From NCBI RefSeq assembly GCF_000737065.1, contig NZ_AQRC01000001.1, forward strand, positions 467,810 to 531,809: a stretch of DNA of 64,000 nt, written 5' to 3'. Both the position numbers and the translations under genes were made by a program. This DNA comes from Thioclava atlantica (GTDB lineage Bacteria; Pseudomonadota; Alphaproteobacteria; Rhodobacterales; Rhodobacteraceae). The notes beneath the pieces were generated by a model. That model saw only the letters and a list, made by a program, of their open reading frames with translations, did not search any database and was not told the origin of the DNA. Positions within the stretch are counted from its first letter, which is position 1, and each line of letters begins with the position of its first letter. This document shows positions 53,071 to 61,834 of the stretch, piece by piece.

Positions 53071-54126
53071 TCAGCCTGCGCGCGTCAGCATCCCGAAAAG
53101 ATCGCGCGGGTCGTCCGGATCGGCCAGCAAATCGAGCATCTCGGCATATTCGCTCCCCCGCACCCGGTCGTGGATGTAGCGCAGCGCGCTGAAATCCTCG
53201 ATCGCGAAACCGACCGAGTCGAACAGCGTGATCTGCTTGGCGTCGCGCCGTCCCTCGGCCTCGCCGCGCATCACCCGCCAGAGCTCGGTCACCGGATGGT
53301 CCTCGTCGAGCTGCTGGATCTCGCCCTCGATGCGGGTCTGGGGCGGGTATTCGACGAAGATGTCGGAGCGCGTGAGGATATCGCGGTGAAGCTCGGTCTT
53401 GCCGGGGCAGTCGCCGCCGATCGCGTTGATATGAACGCCGGAGCCTACCATGTTGTCGGTCAGGATCGTCGCATATTGCTTGTCGGCGGTGCAGGTCGTG
53501 ATGATCTGCGCGCCCTCGACGGCCTCCTCGCCCGAGCGGCATTTCGTGACGGTGAACCCTTGAGCGGTGAGGTTCCTTGCCGCCTTCTCGGTCGCCGCCG
53601 GGTCGATATCGTAAAGCCGCAGCGCGTCGATCCCGCAAATCGCGCGGAAGGCCAGCGCCTGAAATTCGCATTGCGCGCCATTCCCGATCATCCCCATCAC
53701 CTTTGCCCCTTTCGGCGCGAGGTATTTCCCGACCAGTGCCGAGGTCGCGGCCGTGCGCAGCGCAGTCAGCAGCGTCATCTCGGTCAGCAGCAGCGGATAG
53801 CCCGTCGCCACCGAGGAGAGCACACCGAATGCCGTCACGGTCTGATGGCCGGTGCGGCCGTTCGTGGGGTGGCCGTTGACGTATTTGAAGCCGTAATTCT
53901 CGGCATCCGCGGTGGGCATCAACTCGATCACGCCCTCCGCCGAATGGCTCGCCACGCGCGGCGTCTTGTCAAAATCGGGCCAGCGGCGGAAATCCTCTTC
54001 GATATAGGCGGCGAGGTCACGCATCACCTGCTCGGGTCCGATCTCGTTCACCAGCCGCATCATGTTGGCGACCGAGACGAAGGGGACGAGTGCGAGTTTC
54101 GAGGGGGCGAGAGGGGACATGTCCAT
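53071..54126 (-). CDS. Ornithine cyclodeaminase
   Basis: A 351-residue enzyme of the ornithine cyclodeaminase/mu-crystallin family, which converts L-ornithine to L-proline and ammonia with bound NAD. The Rossmann motif is KVMGMIGNGAQCEFQALAFRAI, the substrate region is YKYVNGHPTNGRTGHQTVT-like, and GSGVHINAIGGDCPGKTELHRDIL is the conserved active-site stretch with catalytic Asp. The start shares one base with the arginase stop (TGATG), so the two are coupled: arginine to ornithine to proline. Confidence 0.92.
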   Translation of the reverse strand: MDMSPLAPSKLALVPFVSVANMMRLVNEIGPEQVMRDLAAYIEEDFRRWPDFDKTPRVASHSAEGVIELMPTADAENYGFKYVNGHPTNGRTGHQTVTAFGVLSSVATGYPLLLTEMTLLTALRTAATSALVGKYLAPKGAKVMGMIGNGAQCEFQALAFRAICGIDALRLYDIDPAATEKAARNLTAQGFTVTKCRSGEEAVEGAQIITTCTADKQYATILTDNMVGSGVHINAIGGDCPGKTELHRDILTRSDIFVEYPPQTRIEGEIQQLDEDHPVTELWRVMRGEAEGRRDAKQITLFDSVGFAIEDFSALRYIHDRVRGSEYAEMLDLLADPDDPRDLFGMLTRAG

Positions 54127-55052
54127 CAGTAACTCCGGGTCATGCGGTCGAGCACGCGACGGCCGAAGAGGCTCGCGGTGAGATCGCAGATCAGTTTCGC
54201 GGTGCGCCCGCGTTCATCGAGGAAGGGGTTGAGTTCGACGAGGTCGAGCGAGGTCACGAGTTCGCTGTCGCACAGCTCTTCCATGATCAGATGCGCCTCG
54301 CGGAAGGTCGCGCCCCCGGGCACCGTGGTGCCCACCGCGGGCGCAATCTCGGGATCGAGAAAATCCACGTCGAAGCTGATATGCAGCAACCCGTTGGCCG
54401 CGCGCACGCGCGCGAGGAAGGCGCGCAGCGGAGCCAGAACGCCGGTCTCGTCGAGCGCGCGCATGTCATGCACCTCCATCCCGATCTTCGCGATGCGCTC
54501 GCGCTCTGCCGGATCGACGGAGCGGATCCCCATCATGCAGAAATTGGCCGGGTCGATGCTGGCTTCGAGGGGCGGGAAGGCATCGAAATCGGGCTGGCCG
54601 GTGACATAGGCCACGGGCGTGCCATGCAGGTTGCCGCTGGTGGTGGTCCTCAGCGTGTGCAGGTCGGGATGGGCGTCGAGCCAGAGTACGAAGAGCGGCC
54701 GCGCCTGCGTGGCCGCGTGGCGCGCGATACCGCTCAGCGTGCCTGCCGCCAGCGCGTGATCGCCGCCGATGAAGATCGGGCGATCATGGGTCTGCGCGGC
54801 GTTGAACGCGGCCTCCGAAAGCGCCTCGATCCAGGCGCGGGTTTCGGCCAGATCGTGAATTGCCGGGTTCGCGTGGGTAACCGGCTCCTGTGCCCCGATC
54901 GAAAGATCGCCCAGATCGGTCACCTCCCAGCCCAGATCGGCGAGGGTCCGCAGCAATCCCGCCGTGCGCAGGCTGGCAGGTCCCATGATGCAGCCCGGTT
55001 GCGAGGCGCCTGTTTGCACCGGCGCGCCCAGGATCGAACAGGTTCGCGTCAT
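54126..55052 (-). CDS. rocF: Arginase
   Basis: A 308-residue manganese hydrolase of the ureohydrolase family that splits L-arginine to ornithine and urea. Metal-binding motifs are GGDHALAAG, WLDAHPDLHT and SFDVDFLDP, all with their His/Asp ligands. Length is that of bacterial arginase. Start at 55052 with AGGGAG upstream. It heads the rocF-ocd-oxidase unit and is divergent from an Lrp-family regulator; two dyads lie between. Confidence 0.94.
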   Translation of the reverse strand: MTRTCSILGAPVQTGASQPGCIMGPASLRTAGLLRTLADLGWEVTDLGDLSIGAQEPVTHANPAIHDLAETRAWIEALSEAAFNAAQTHDRPIFIGGDHALAAGTLSGIARHAATQARPLFVLWLDAHPDLHTLRTTTSGNLHGTPVAYVTGQPDFDAFPPLEASIDPANFCMMGIRSVDPAERERIAKIGMEVHDMRALDETGVLAPLRAFLARVRAANGLLHISFDVDFLDPEIAPAVGTTVPGGATFREAHLIMEELCDSELVTSLDLVELNPFLDERGRTAKLICDLTASLFGRRVLDRMTRSY

Positions 55053-55079
55053 CTCTAACTCCCTTGTTGTCTTGAAGAT

Positions 55080-55125
55080 GCCGAATTGGCTCATGGGTTT
55101 CGCTTGCCAAAATGCGCAATTCGGC
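55080..55125. promoter_or_regulatory. Long inverted repeat in the rocF-Lrp control region
   Basis: GCCGAATTG (55080-55088) and CAATTCGGC (55117-55125) are perfect 9-bp arms, 28 bases apart. Wide-spaced dyads fit a multimeric Lrp regulator wrapping DNA. Confidence 0.45.
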
Positions 55126-55133
55126 CCTATTTT

Positions 55134-55148
55134 TGATCAAATTGATCA
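55134..55148. promoter_or_regulatory. TGATCAA-A-TTGATCA dyad, probable Lrp operator
   Basis: A perfect 7-bp dyad around a single A, 29 bases before the Lrp-family gene and 82 before rocF. 15-bp AT-rich dyads are typical Lrp/AsnC sites; it probably controls both genes. Confidence 0.6.
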
Positions 55149-55176
55149 CCCTGATGCCCGAAATGGAAAGTCCACC

Positions 55177-55602
55177 ATGCGTAACGACGAGACCGACCGC
55201 GCGATCATCGCGGCTTTGCGCGCCGATGCGCGGCTGTCGGTGACGGATCTGGCCCTTCGGGTCGGGGTGTCGCGCACCACCGCGCGGACCCGGCTCGAGG
55301 CGCTGGTGGCCTCCGGGCGGATCCGGCGGTTCACGATCGAGACCGACACCGATGCCGAAGGGCAGGTGCGGGCGATCACCATGGTTGAGTTGCAGGGAAA
55401 GATGTCGCGTGCGGTGATCCGCTCGCTGCACCGGATCGCCGAGGTGGCGACGGTCTATGCGACGAACGGGAACTGGGATCTGGTGGCGGAGATCCGCGCC
55501 GAAAGCCTCGCCGATTTCGACCGGGCGCTGCGCCAGATCCGCGAGATCCCAGGCGTTCTCAACAGCGAAAGCTGCCTCTTGCTGGCGCCGGTCGCGGGCT
55601 GA
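55177..55602 (+). CDS. Lrp/AsnC family transcriptional regulator
   Basis: A 141-residue regulator with the N-terminal HTH (DRAIIAALRADARLSVTDLALRVGVSRTTARTRLEAL) and the C-terminal RAM ligand domain (GQVRAITMVELQGKMSRAVIRSLHRI, TVYATNGNWDLVAEIRAESLADFDRAL). It is divergent from arginase, so it probably senses arginine or ornithine and activates the catabolic unit. Start at 55177 with GGAAAG upstream. It converges with nlpD, 25 bases between stops. Confidence 0.9.
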   Translation: MRNDETDRAIIAALRADARLSVTDLALRVGVSRTTARTRLEALVASGRIRRFTIETDTDAEGQVRAITMVELQGKMSRAVIRSLHRIAEVATVYATNGNWDLVAEIRAESLADFDRALRQIREIPGVLNSESCLLLAPVAG

Positions 55603-55627
55603 CGATGAGGCCAGCCCGCGCATCGGC

Positions 55628-56830
55628 TCAGTTCAGATAGGGCATCGGATCGACCGACTCGATCCCCTTGCGGACTTCGAAATGCAGATAGCCCGGATCG
55701 CCCGGCGCGACCTTGGCGATGGTCTGCCCGCGCTTCACGCTCGCGCCTTTCTTCACCGAGATCCCGTTCACGTTGTAATAGACGGTCACCAGGTTGTTGG
55801 CGTGCTTGATCGCGAGGAAGGAGACGTCCTCGGTATCCTGGCTGATCAGCAGGACGGTCCCGCCATCGGCCGCCTTCACCGAGGTGCCCGGTGCGGCGGA
55901 GATGTCGATCCCGTCATTCTTGCCCTTCTTGAACGGGCGGATGATCGAGCCCGAGACCGGCATCAGCAATTGCGAGGTATCCGAGGCCTTGCTTCGGTCC
56001 GAGCCCAGATCGGGCGCGGCCGAACTCGGCACCGGGGCGGAGGCCTTCGGCGGACTGCTGCTCGGCAGCGGTTCGGAAGCCGAGGGCGGCACAGGGGTCG
56101 GGGAGCCCGCGCCCGGTTGGGTGGTGGTATTCGCGCTCGCGGTCTGCTGGGGCTGGCGGCTCGCGGCGACCGGGATCATCAGCACCTGACCTTCGCGCAC
56201 GCTCAGGTCGTTGGGCAGCCCGTTCCATTCGGCGAGGGCCTTGACCGGGACGCCATAGTAGCGGGCGATGGAATAGGCGGTCTCGCCGCGGGCGACCTTG
56301 TGACGGGTCGGCTCCGGGCCGGCGGCGGGCGTCGCGGCCTTGGGCGCGGTGCTCGCGGCGGCGGGCTGGCTGACCTGCGCCTTGTCGATCGCGTTCGAGG
56401 CGAGCGAGGTGATGTCGATGGTTTCGGCCGTCAGCGCGCCGGGATTATTCCCGGTGCCCGCGGTCGCGCCCGCCGCGACCTTGTTGGGCAGCGCCAGCAC
56501 TTCGCCCTGATTGAGCGCGGCATTCGGATCGACGGCGTTGTAGCGCGCGAGCGTGCCGGAATCGAGGCCGAGCCGCTGGGCGATCGAGGTCGCGGTATCG
56601 CCGCGACGGGCCACCACGACCTGATAATTGGGGTAGGAAATCACGCCCCGCGCGTCCGGGCGCGGGCGGTCCTGCATGGCCTGCTGGGCGGCGGAGGAGG
56701 TATCCAGCCCGCCATTGCCGAGACCGCGCAGGTCCATGTCGAAGCCGCCATTGGGCATACAGGCCGCCAGCACGCTCAATGCGGCGCTGCCTGCCAAAAT
56801 CAGCCGCAGCCGGGAGATACTCGATGCCAT
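55628..56830 (-). CDS. nlpD: NlpD-like lipoprotein with two LysM domains and degenerate M23 domain
   Basis: A 400-residue outer-membrane lipoprotein. The signal ends in LSVLAAC, then LysM 1 (YQVVVARRGDTATSIAQRLG) and LysM 2 (HKVARGETAYSIARYYGV), an Ala/Ser/Pro linker, and a C-terminal LytM/M23 domain (NDGIDISAAPGTSV to GYLHFEVRKG). Two zinc ligands are replaced: N for H in NDGIDI, and YYN where active enzymes have a His. So it is not an active endopeptidase but an amidase activator, like E. coli NlpD/EnvC. It ends the surE-pcm-nlpD unit, a conserved order. Start at 56830 (GAGGA site). Confidence 0.88.
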   Translation of the reverse strand: MASSISRLRLILAGSAALSVLAACMPNGGFDMDLRGLGNGGLDTSSAAQQAMQDRPRPDARGVISYPNYQVVVARRGDTATSIAQRLGLDSGTLARYNAVDPNAALNQGEVLALPNKVAAGATAGTGNNPGALTAETIDITSLASNAIDKAQVSQPAAASTAPKAATPAAGPEPTRHKVARGETAYSIARYYGVPVKALAEWNGLPNDLSVREGQVLMIPVAASRQPQQTASANTTTQPGAGSPTPVPPSASEPLPSSSPPKASAPVPSSAAPDLGSDRSKASDTSQLLMPVSGSIIRPFKKGKNDGIDISAAPGTSVKAADGGTVLLISQDTEDVSFLAIKHANNLVTVYYNVNGISVKKGASVKRGQTIAKVAPGDPGYLHFEVRKGIESVDPMPYLN

Positions 56831-56885
56831 CCGCTCGTCCTCACTGTTTTTCCGGACCTCTCGAGGGTCCTTGATCAACCGTTCT

Positions 56886-57542
56886 TCAGTCATTCGCCAT
56901 GCCCTCGACGAGGGGCACGAACCGCACCGGCCGCAACTCTTCATAGTCAAAGCCCGTCTCGAGCCGGCGGACCCGGATCAGGCTCTGCACGGTGTCCGAC
57001 TGACCGACGGGCAACACCATGATACCCCCGATCTTGAGCTGGGCCAAGAGCGGGCCGGGCGGGTCCTCGGCGGCCGCGGTCACGATGATTCTATCGAAGG
57101 GCGCCTGATCGGGCAGCCCGCGCGAGCCGTCCCCCGCGATGGTGACGATATTGCTCAGCGAGAGATCCGCGAAGAGAGCCTCGGCCTCGCGCACGAGCCG
57201 GCGGTGCCGGTCGACGCTGTAGACGCGACGGGCGAGCTGGCTCAGGATCGCCGCCTGATAGCCCGATCCGGTGCCGATCTCGAGCACCGTATCGCGCGCG
57301 CCGACCTGGAGCGCCTGAGTCATCAACCCGACCACCGAGGGCTGCGAGATCGTCTGGCCGCAGGCGATCGGCAGCGGCATGTCCTCATAGGCGCGATCCG
57401 CGAAGAGCCCGCGCACAAAGCGCCCCCGGTCGACCGCTTCCATCGCCGAGAGGGTGCGTGCGTCGGTCACGCCCTTTGAGCGCAGCGCGAAAAGGAAGCG
57501 CATCTTGCGCTCGGCCTGATCCCCCTGCGCGTCGTCGCTCAT
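56886..57542 (-). CDS. pcm: Protein-L-isoaspartate O-methyltransferase
   Basis: A 218-residue SAM-dependent repair enzyme that methylates isoaspartyl residues in aged proteins. The SAM motif I is [19 protein letters not shown], with family-specific [16 protein letters not shown] before it and [21 protein letters not shown] after. Start at ATG 57542 overlaps the surE stop by 4 bases (ATGA); the upstream in-frame codon at 57566 lies inside surE. nlpD follows after 55 bases. Confidence 0.93.
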   Translation of the reverse strand: MSDDAQGDQAERKMRFLFALRSKGVTDARTLSAMEAVDRGRFVRGLFADRAYEDMPLPIACGQTISQPSVVGLMTQALQVGARDTVLEIGTGSGYQAAILSQLARRVYSVDRHRRLVREAEALFADLSLSNIVTIAGDGSRGLPDQAPFDRIIVTAAAEDPPGPLLAQLKIGGIMVLPVGQSDTVQSLIRVRRLETGFDYEELRPVRFVPLVEGMAND

Positions 57543-58324
57543 CCCAGACGTTCCTCCAGGTCGCAAATGACGTCATGCGCGGTCAGGTCCGCGCGCATCG
57601 GGGTGATCGAGATGAAGCCGTCGAGATTCACCGCGGCATCGGTGCCGGGCTGGGTCGGCATGTGCTGCGGTCCGCCCTTGATCCAGAGGAACCGCTTGCC
57701 CGCGGGCGAACGGTGCGGCTCGACGCCGAAGAAACATTCGGTGCGGAAGCCCTGCGCCGCGACCTTGTGGCCGCGAACTTTCGCGGCCGGGACGGGCGGG
57801 AAGTTGACGTTGTAGAAGATCCGGTAATGCGCGTCGTCCCAGATGCCGTTCGTCCAGATCTTGCGCACGATCTCGGCACCGTGCAGGCGGGCAGCCTCGA
57901 ACATGTCGTCGCTCTCGAAGACCTCGGGGCCCAGGAACTGCGAGAGCGCGATCGCGGGCACCCCCTGAAGGGCCGCCTCCATCGCGCCGCCCAACGTCCC
58001 CGAATAGAGTGCGTTCTCGGCCGAATTGTTGCCGCGGTTCACCCCGGACAGCACCAGGTCCGGCCGGGTTTCGGGCATCACGTCATAGAGCCCCGCGAGC
58101 ACGCAGTCGGCCGGGCTGCCCTCGGCGGCGAACCGGCGCTCCGAGAGCTTCGAGATCATCATCGGATGGGTATAGGAGATGCAATGCGCGACGCCCGATT
58201 GCTCGAAGGCGGGCGCGACCGTCCAGACCTCGCCGTCGGGACCTGCAAGCTCGTGGGCGATCTCGGTCAGGACCTTCAGTCCCGGCGCGTCGATCCCGTC
58301 GTCATTGGTGATGAGAATGCGCAT
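57539..58324 (-). CDS. surE: 5'/3'-nucleotidase SurE
   Basis: A 261-residue survival protein with phosphatase action on nucleoside monophosphates. The N-terminal [16 protein letters not shown] with metal-binding Asp pair, and [25 protein letters not shown], are the hallmark motifs. Start at 58324 with GGAGG; further upstream codons are not family-like. It opens surE-pcm-nlpD. Confidence 0.95.
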   Translation of the reverse strand: MRILITNDDGIDAPGLKVLTEIAHELAGPDGEVWTVAPAFEQSGVAHCISYTHPMMISKLSERRFAAEGSPADCVLAGLYDVMPETRPDLVLSGVNRGNNSAENALYSGTLGGAMEAALQGVPAIALSQFLGPEVFESDDMFEAARLHGAEIVRKIWTNGIWDDAHYRIFYNVNFPPVPAAKVRGHKVAAQGFRTECFFGVEPHRSPAGKRFLWIKGGPQHMPTQPGTDAAVNLDGFISITPMRADLTAHDVICDLEERLG

Positions 58325-58435
58325 GCGGCCTCCGGCTTCCTGCTCCTTGTCCCGTTGCTTAGCGCGGGGGCGCGACAGCGTAAAGCGCGCCGCGCGCGCA
58401 GGCCGCGAGTGTCGCAACAGGGCCGCAGGTGACGC

Positions 58436-59110
58436 TCAGAGCTCCGACAGGATGCGCCGCGCTTCCGCATGGCGGTCCGCGAGCTGGTCGCGATCCTCGC
58501 CGGGGAAGAACCGCCCGCGCAGCGCGGTCGCCATCGGCTGCGGCTCCGCGATCACGACGCGCGGCCCGATCTTCGCGGTCTCCGCCTGCCAGCTATGGGC
58601 GAGCGCCATCTGGGCGCCCTTGGTCGCGCCGTAGATGCCGAAGAATTTCTGCCCCGCGCGCGGATCGTCGAAGAACAGCGCGGTGCCCTTGCGCGCGAGC
58701 AGGAGCGGCTCGATCAGCCCGATCAGCTGCGCGGTGGCGGTGAAGTTCACCGCGGTCGAGCGCGCGATTTCCTTCGCGTCGATATGCCCGGCCGGGCTGA
58801 GCGGGGCGGCATGGATCGCGCAATGCGCCCACAGATCGACCCCGCCCCAACGCGCCGCGATGGATTGCGCGAGATGGGCCATCTGCTCGGGATCGGTCAC
58901 GTCGAGCGGGCCGAGCGAAGCGGTGCCGCCCGCCGCCTGGATGCGGTCATCGAGTTCCTCGAGTGCCCCGGAGGTGCGCGCGACCGCCATGATGTGCCAG
59001 CCATCCGCAGTCAGAGCCTCGGCCAGAGCCGCTCCGAGCCCGCGCGAGGCGCCGGTGATGAGGGCGAGTTTCTTGCCCTGCGAAGGGTCTTGGGTCTGAT
59101 CGGTGTTCAT
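58436..59110 (-). CDS. Short-chain dehydrogenase/reductase (SDR)
   Basis: A 224-residue SDR. The cofactor motif is LITGASRGLGAALAEAL near residue 15, and the catalytic Tyr-Lys is YGATKGAQMALA. The usual NNAG motif is replaced by CAIHAAP, so it is an atypical member. The substrate is unknown. The start at 59110 lacks a clear ribosome-binding site. It lies 111 bases upstream of surE on the same strand. Confidence 0.82.
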   Translation of the reverse strand: MNTDQTQDPSQGKKLALITGASRGLGAALAEALTADGWHIMAVARTSGALEELDDRIQAAGGTASLGPLDVTDPEQMAHLAQSIAARWGGVDLWAHCAIHAAPLSPAGHIDAKEIARSTAVNFTATAQLIGLIEPLLLARKGTALFFDDPRAGQKFFGIYGATKGAQMALAHSWQAETAKIGPRVVIAEPQPMATALRGRFFPGEDRDQLADRHAEARRILSEL

Positions 59111-59183
59111 GGCGCGCGTTTTGCCACCGCGCCCGGTCCCGCGCAAGCACGACGTGGGGATGAAGGCCCTCGAAGAAGCCTTT

Positions 59184-59253
59184 GCAAATTTGCGTATCGA
59201 CCCTGCGGAAGGCTTTGCAATGTCGCGCGACTGTCATCGCGACACGTTGACAG
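59184..59253. promoter_or_regulatory. Dyad-rich control region upstream of bioY
   Basis: Three inverted repeats lie close together: GCAAATTTGC (59184-59193), GTCGCG-N10-CGCGAC (59222-59243), and CTGTCA-N11-TGACAG (59231-59253). A -35-like TTGACA is at 59247-59252. They probably include the bioY promoter and operators; no BioR-type box was found. Confidence 0.35.
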
Positions 59254-59310
59254 TTGGTGACAAAATCGCAAAGGTGCCGCGAGGTCGTCAACGAACGAAT
59301 AGGATACGCC

Positions 59311-59862
59311 ATGACTCTTTCGAAAGCCCTTGTGAGCTCCGGCTCGCTCGCCACGCGCGTCGCGATGGTGCTGGGCGGTACTGCGGTGCTCGCCGCGGCC
59401 TCGCAAGTCTCGGTGCCGATGGTGCCCGTGCCGATGACGCTGCAGACGCTTGCCGTCCTCGCGATCGGCATGACCTTCGGCGCGCGCATGGGGCTTGTGA
59501 CCGTCGCGGCCTGGCTTGCGGAAGGCCTCGCCGGCCTGCCGGTTCTCGCCAATGGCGGCTCGACCGCCGCTTTCTTCGGCCCCACCGCAGGTTTCCTGCT
59601 GGGCTTCCTCGCGATGGTCGCGGTGGCTGGCGCCGCAGCCGATCGTGGCATCAAGTCGGTGCTCGGCCTCACGCTGGCCGGTCTGCTCGCCACGGTCGTG
59701 CTTTACATCCCGGGCCTGGCCTGGCCGGCGGTGGTGATGGGCAAGACCATTCCCGCTCTGATTTCGGGCTGGATGGCGCCCTTCCTGCTGGGCGACGCGA
59801 TCAAGGCGGTGCTCGCCGCGCTGATCGTCTCGGGCGGCTGGAACTGGGTTTCCAAGCGCTAA
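59311..59862 (+). CDS. bioY: Biotin transporter BioY
   Basis: A 183-residue membrane protein of the BioY family, the substrate-binding S component of biotin ECF transporters. Hallmarks are QVSVPMVPVPMTLQTLAVLAIG, GLPVLANGGSTAAFFGPTAGFLLGFL, and the C-terminal ALISGWMAPFLLGDAIKAVLAA. No bioM or bioN lies adjacent; BioY can work alone or with a shared energising module. Start at 59311 with AGGA upstream; an ATG at 59254 is in frame but less likely. A terminator follows. Confidence 0.93.
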   Translation: MTLSKALVSSGSLATRVAMVLGGTAVLAAASQVSVPMVPVPMTLQTLAVLAIGMTFGARMGLVTVAAWLAEGLAGLPVLANGGSTAAFFGPTAGFLLGFLAMVAVAGAAADRGIKSVLGLTLAGLLATVVLYIPGLAWPAVVMGKTIPALISGWMAPFLLGDAIKAVLAALIVSGGWNWVSKR

Positions 59863-59889
59863 GCGAAGCGCCCCAGACACGGATCATGC

Positions 59890-59923
59890 AAAGCGCCGCC
59901 CCATCCGGGCGGCGCTTTCATTT
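59890..59923. terminator. Bidirectional terminator between bioY and DUF1284
   Basis: AAAGCGCCGCC (59890-59900) pairs with GGCGGCGCTTT (59908-59918) over 11 bp, followed by CATTTT. It lies between convergent genes; its right arm just reaches the DUF1284 stop. Confidence 0.75.
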
Positions 59924-60331
59924 TGCCTTGAGCCGGGCGAGCGAGGCCGCACACATCCCCCCCGAAAGCCATTGGCATTCCGCACAGATCTCCTGGTGAA
60001 CATCCCCCGGAAGGGCCGCCATACGCTCGAGCGCCTCGCCCCAGGTCAGGACGTCGCCCGGAGCGAGCCCGAGCGCCCGCGCGTGGGACGCGTCGATCCG
60101 TGCGATCCGGTCCTGCGAGCTGCATCCCGACCCGCGCCGGGAGGGGCAGGGGCCGCAGATATCATCCGCCGCGCCCACGACCTCGATCTCGACGGCGGGG
60201 CCATCCGGGCGGCGCAGGCGACCTTCCACGATCCCGCTCATGTTCGCGGTGAATTCCTCGGAATAGCCCTTTCCCTCGAAACCGAGCGAACAGAGGAAAT
60301 GATGCGGACGGAATTTCAGACGATGTGTCAT
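59918..60331 (-). CDS. DUF1284 protein, cysteine-rich
   Basis: A 137-residue protein of the DUF1284 (PF06935) family. It begins MTHRLKFRPHHFLCSLGFEG and has seven more cysteines than expected by chance in motifs DDICGPCPSRRGSGC and EICAECQWLSGGMC, suggesting an iron-sulfur cluster or zinc site. Function unknown. Start at 60331; an ATG at 60445 is in frame but adds a basic stretch. It lies between bioY and gltA. Confidence 0.75.
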   Translation of the reverse strand: MTHRLKFRPHHFLCSLGFEGKGYSEEFTANMSGIVEGRLRRPDGPAVEIEVVGAADDICGPCPSRRGSGCSSQDRIARIDASHARALGLAPGDVLTWGEALERMAALPGDVHQEICAECQWLSGGMCAASLARLKAK

Positions 60332-60404
60332 CTTGCCTTGGGTCTCGGTCGGTTCGTGTGGGCTGCGGGCGCGCCCGCATGAGACTGCCCGTTTCCGGCT
60401 TTCG

Positions 60405-60441
60405 CAAAAACAAAGCGGGCCGGGAAGTCTCCCCGGCCCGC
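60405..60441 (-). terminator. Intrinsic terminator after gltA
   Basis: GCGGGCCGGG (60415-60424) and CCCGGCCCGC (60432-60441) are perfect 10-bp arms; on the minus strand the T-rich TTTGTTTTTG follows. It ends gltA. Confidence 0.85.
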
Positions 60442-60460
60442 CCAATTCTATCAGATCGCC

Positions 60461-61756
60461 TCAGCGCTTCTCGACATCGACATAGTCGCGATAGGTCGCG
60501 CCGGTGTAGAGCTGACGCGGACGGCCGATCTTGCCGATCGGATCCTCGATCATCTCTTTCCACTGCGAGATCCAGCCCACGGTGCGCGACAGCGCGAAGA
60601 TCGGGGTGAACATCGAGGTCGGGAAGCCCATCGCCTCGAGGATGATGCCCGAATAGAAATCGACATTCGGGTAGAGCTTCTTCGAGACGAAATACTCGTC
60701 TTCCAGCGCGATCTTCTCGAGCTCCTTGGCGACCTGGAGGGTCGGGTTGTCGTGGATGCCGAGCAGGTCGAGCACCTCGTCCGCCGACTGCTTCATCACC
60801 TTCGCGCGCGGGTCGAAGTTCTTGTAGACGCGGTGGCCGAAACCCATCAGGCGGAAGGGATCATCCTTGTCCTTGGCGCGCTTGATGTATTCGGGGATCT
60901 GGTCGACGGTGCCGATCTCGCGCAGCATCTCGAGGCAGGCCTGGTTGGCGCCGCCATGGGCCGGGCCCCAGAGGCAGGCGATGCCGGCGGCGATGCAGGC
61001 GAAGGGGTTCGCCCCGGAGGAACCGGCAAGGCGCACGGTCGAGGTCGAGGCGTTCTGCTCGTGATCGGCATGGAGCGTGAAGATGCGGTCCATGGCGCGG
61101 GCCAGCGCCGGTTCGACCTTGTAGTCGTCGGCGGGCACCGAGAAGCACATATGCAGGAAGTTCTCGGCATAGTTCAGATCGTTGCGCGGATAGACGAAGG
61201 GTTGGCCGATCGAATACTTGTAGGCCATCGCCGCGATCGTCGGGAGCTTGGCGATCAGGCGGATCGAGGCGACCTCGCGCTGCCAGGGATCGGAGATGTC
61301 GAGGCTGTCGTGGTAGAAGGCCGAAAGGGCGCCGACCACACCGACCATCGTCGCCATCGGGTGGCTGTCACGACGGAAGCCGCGGAAGAAGTCCTTCATC
61401 TGCTCGTGGATCATCGTGTGGCGCGTGACCCGGTTCTCGAAATCCTCCATCTGCTGGGCGCTCGGCAGCTCTCCGTAGAGCAGCAGGTAGCAGACTTCGA
61501 GATAGTGGGATTTCTCGGCGAGCTGGTCGATCGGGTAGCCGCGATAGAGAAGCTCACCCTTGCCGCCGTCGATGAAGGTGATCTTCGACTCGCAGGATGC
61601 GGTCGAGGTGAAGCCGGGGTCGTAGGTGAAGACGTCGGCCTGACCATAGAGCTTGCGGATGTCGATCACATCGGGGCCGGCACTGGGCGAGAGCACGGGA
61701 AGCTCATAGGTTTGTCCGTCGAGCGTAAGCGTGGCGGTCTTCTGATTTTCAGCCAT
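60461..61756 (-). CDS. gltA: Citrate synthase
   Basis: A 430-residue type II citrate synthase, condensing acetyl-CoA and oxaloacetate at the entry of the TCA cycle. Catalytic His/Asp motifs are in [50 protein letters not shown] and [12 protein letters not shown]. An N-terminal beta-domain ([20 protein letters not shown]) is present as in NADH-sensitive hexamers. AGAAAGGGAA precedes the ATG. It follows gltX by 78 bases on the same strand. Confidence 0.96.
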   Translation of the reverse strand: MAENQKTATLTLDGQTYELPVLSPSAGPDVIDIRKLYGQADVFTYDPGFTSTASCESKITFIDGGKGELLYRGYPIDQLAEKSHYLEVCYLLLYGELPSAQQMEDFENRVTRHTMIHEQMKDFFRGFRRDSHPMATMVGVVGALSAFYHDSLDISDPWQREVASIRLIAKLPTIAAMAYKYSIGQPFVYPRNDLNYAENFLHMCFSVPADDYKVEPALARAMDRIFTLHADHEQNASTSTVRLAGSSGANPFACIAAGIACLWGPAHGGANQACLEMLREIGTVDQIPEYIKRAKDKDDPFRLMGFGHRVYKNFDPRAKVMKQSADEVLDLLGIHDNPTLQVAKELEKIALEDEYFVSKKLYPNVDFYSGIILEAMGFPTSMFTPIFALSRTVGWISQWKEMIEDPIGKIGRPRQLYTGATYRDYVDVEKR

Positions 61757-61834
61757 GTATATTCCCTTTCTTCGTCCGGCTGGGCCGCGCCGGTATGTCA
61801 CGTCCGGGTCATGCCCGGAGAGGGCGGCCAGGCC

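Noticed and set aside
55134..55148. FNR/CRP site in TGATCAAATTGATCA
   Set aside because: FNR requires TTGAT-N4-ATCAA; here the spacing is different, and an Lrp-family gene is adjacent.
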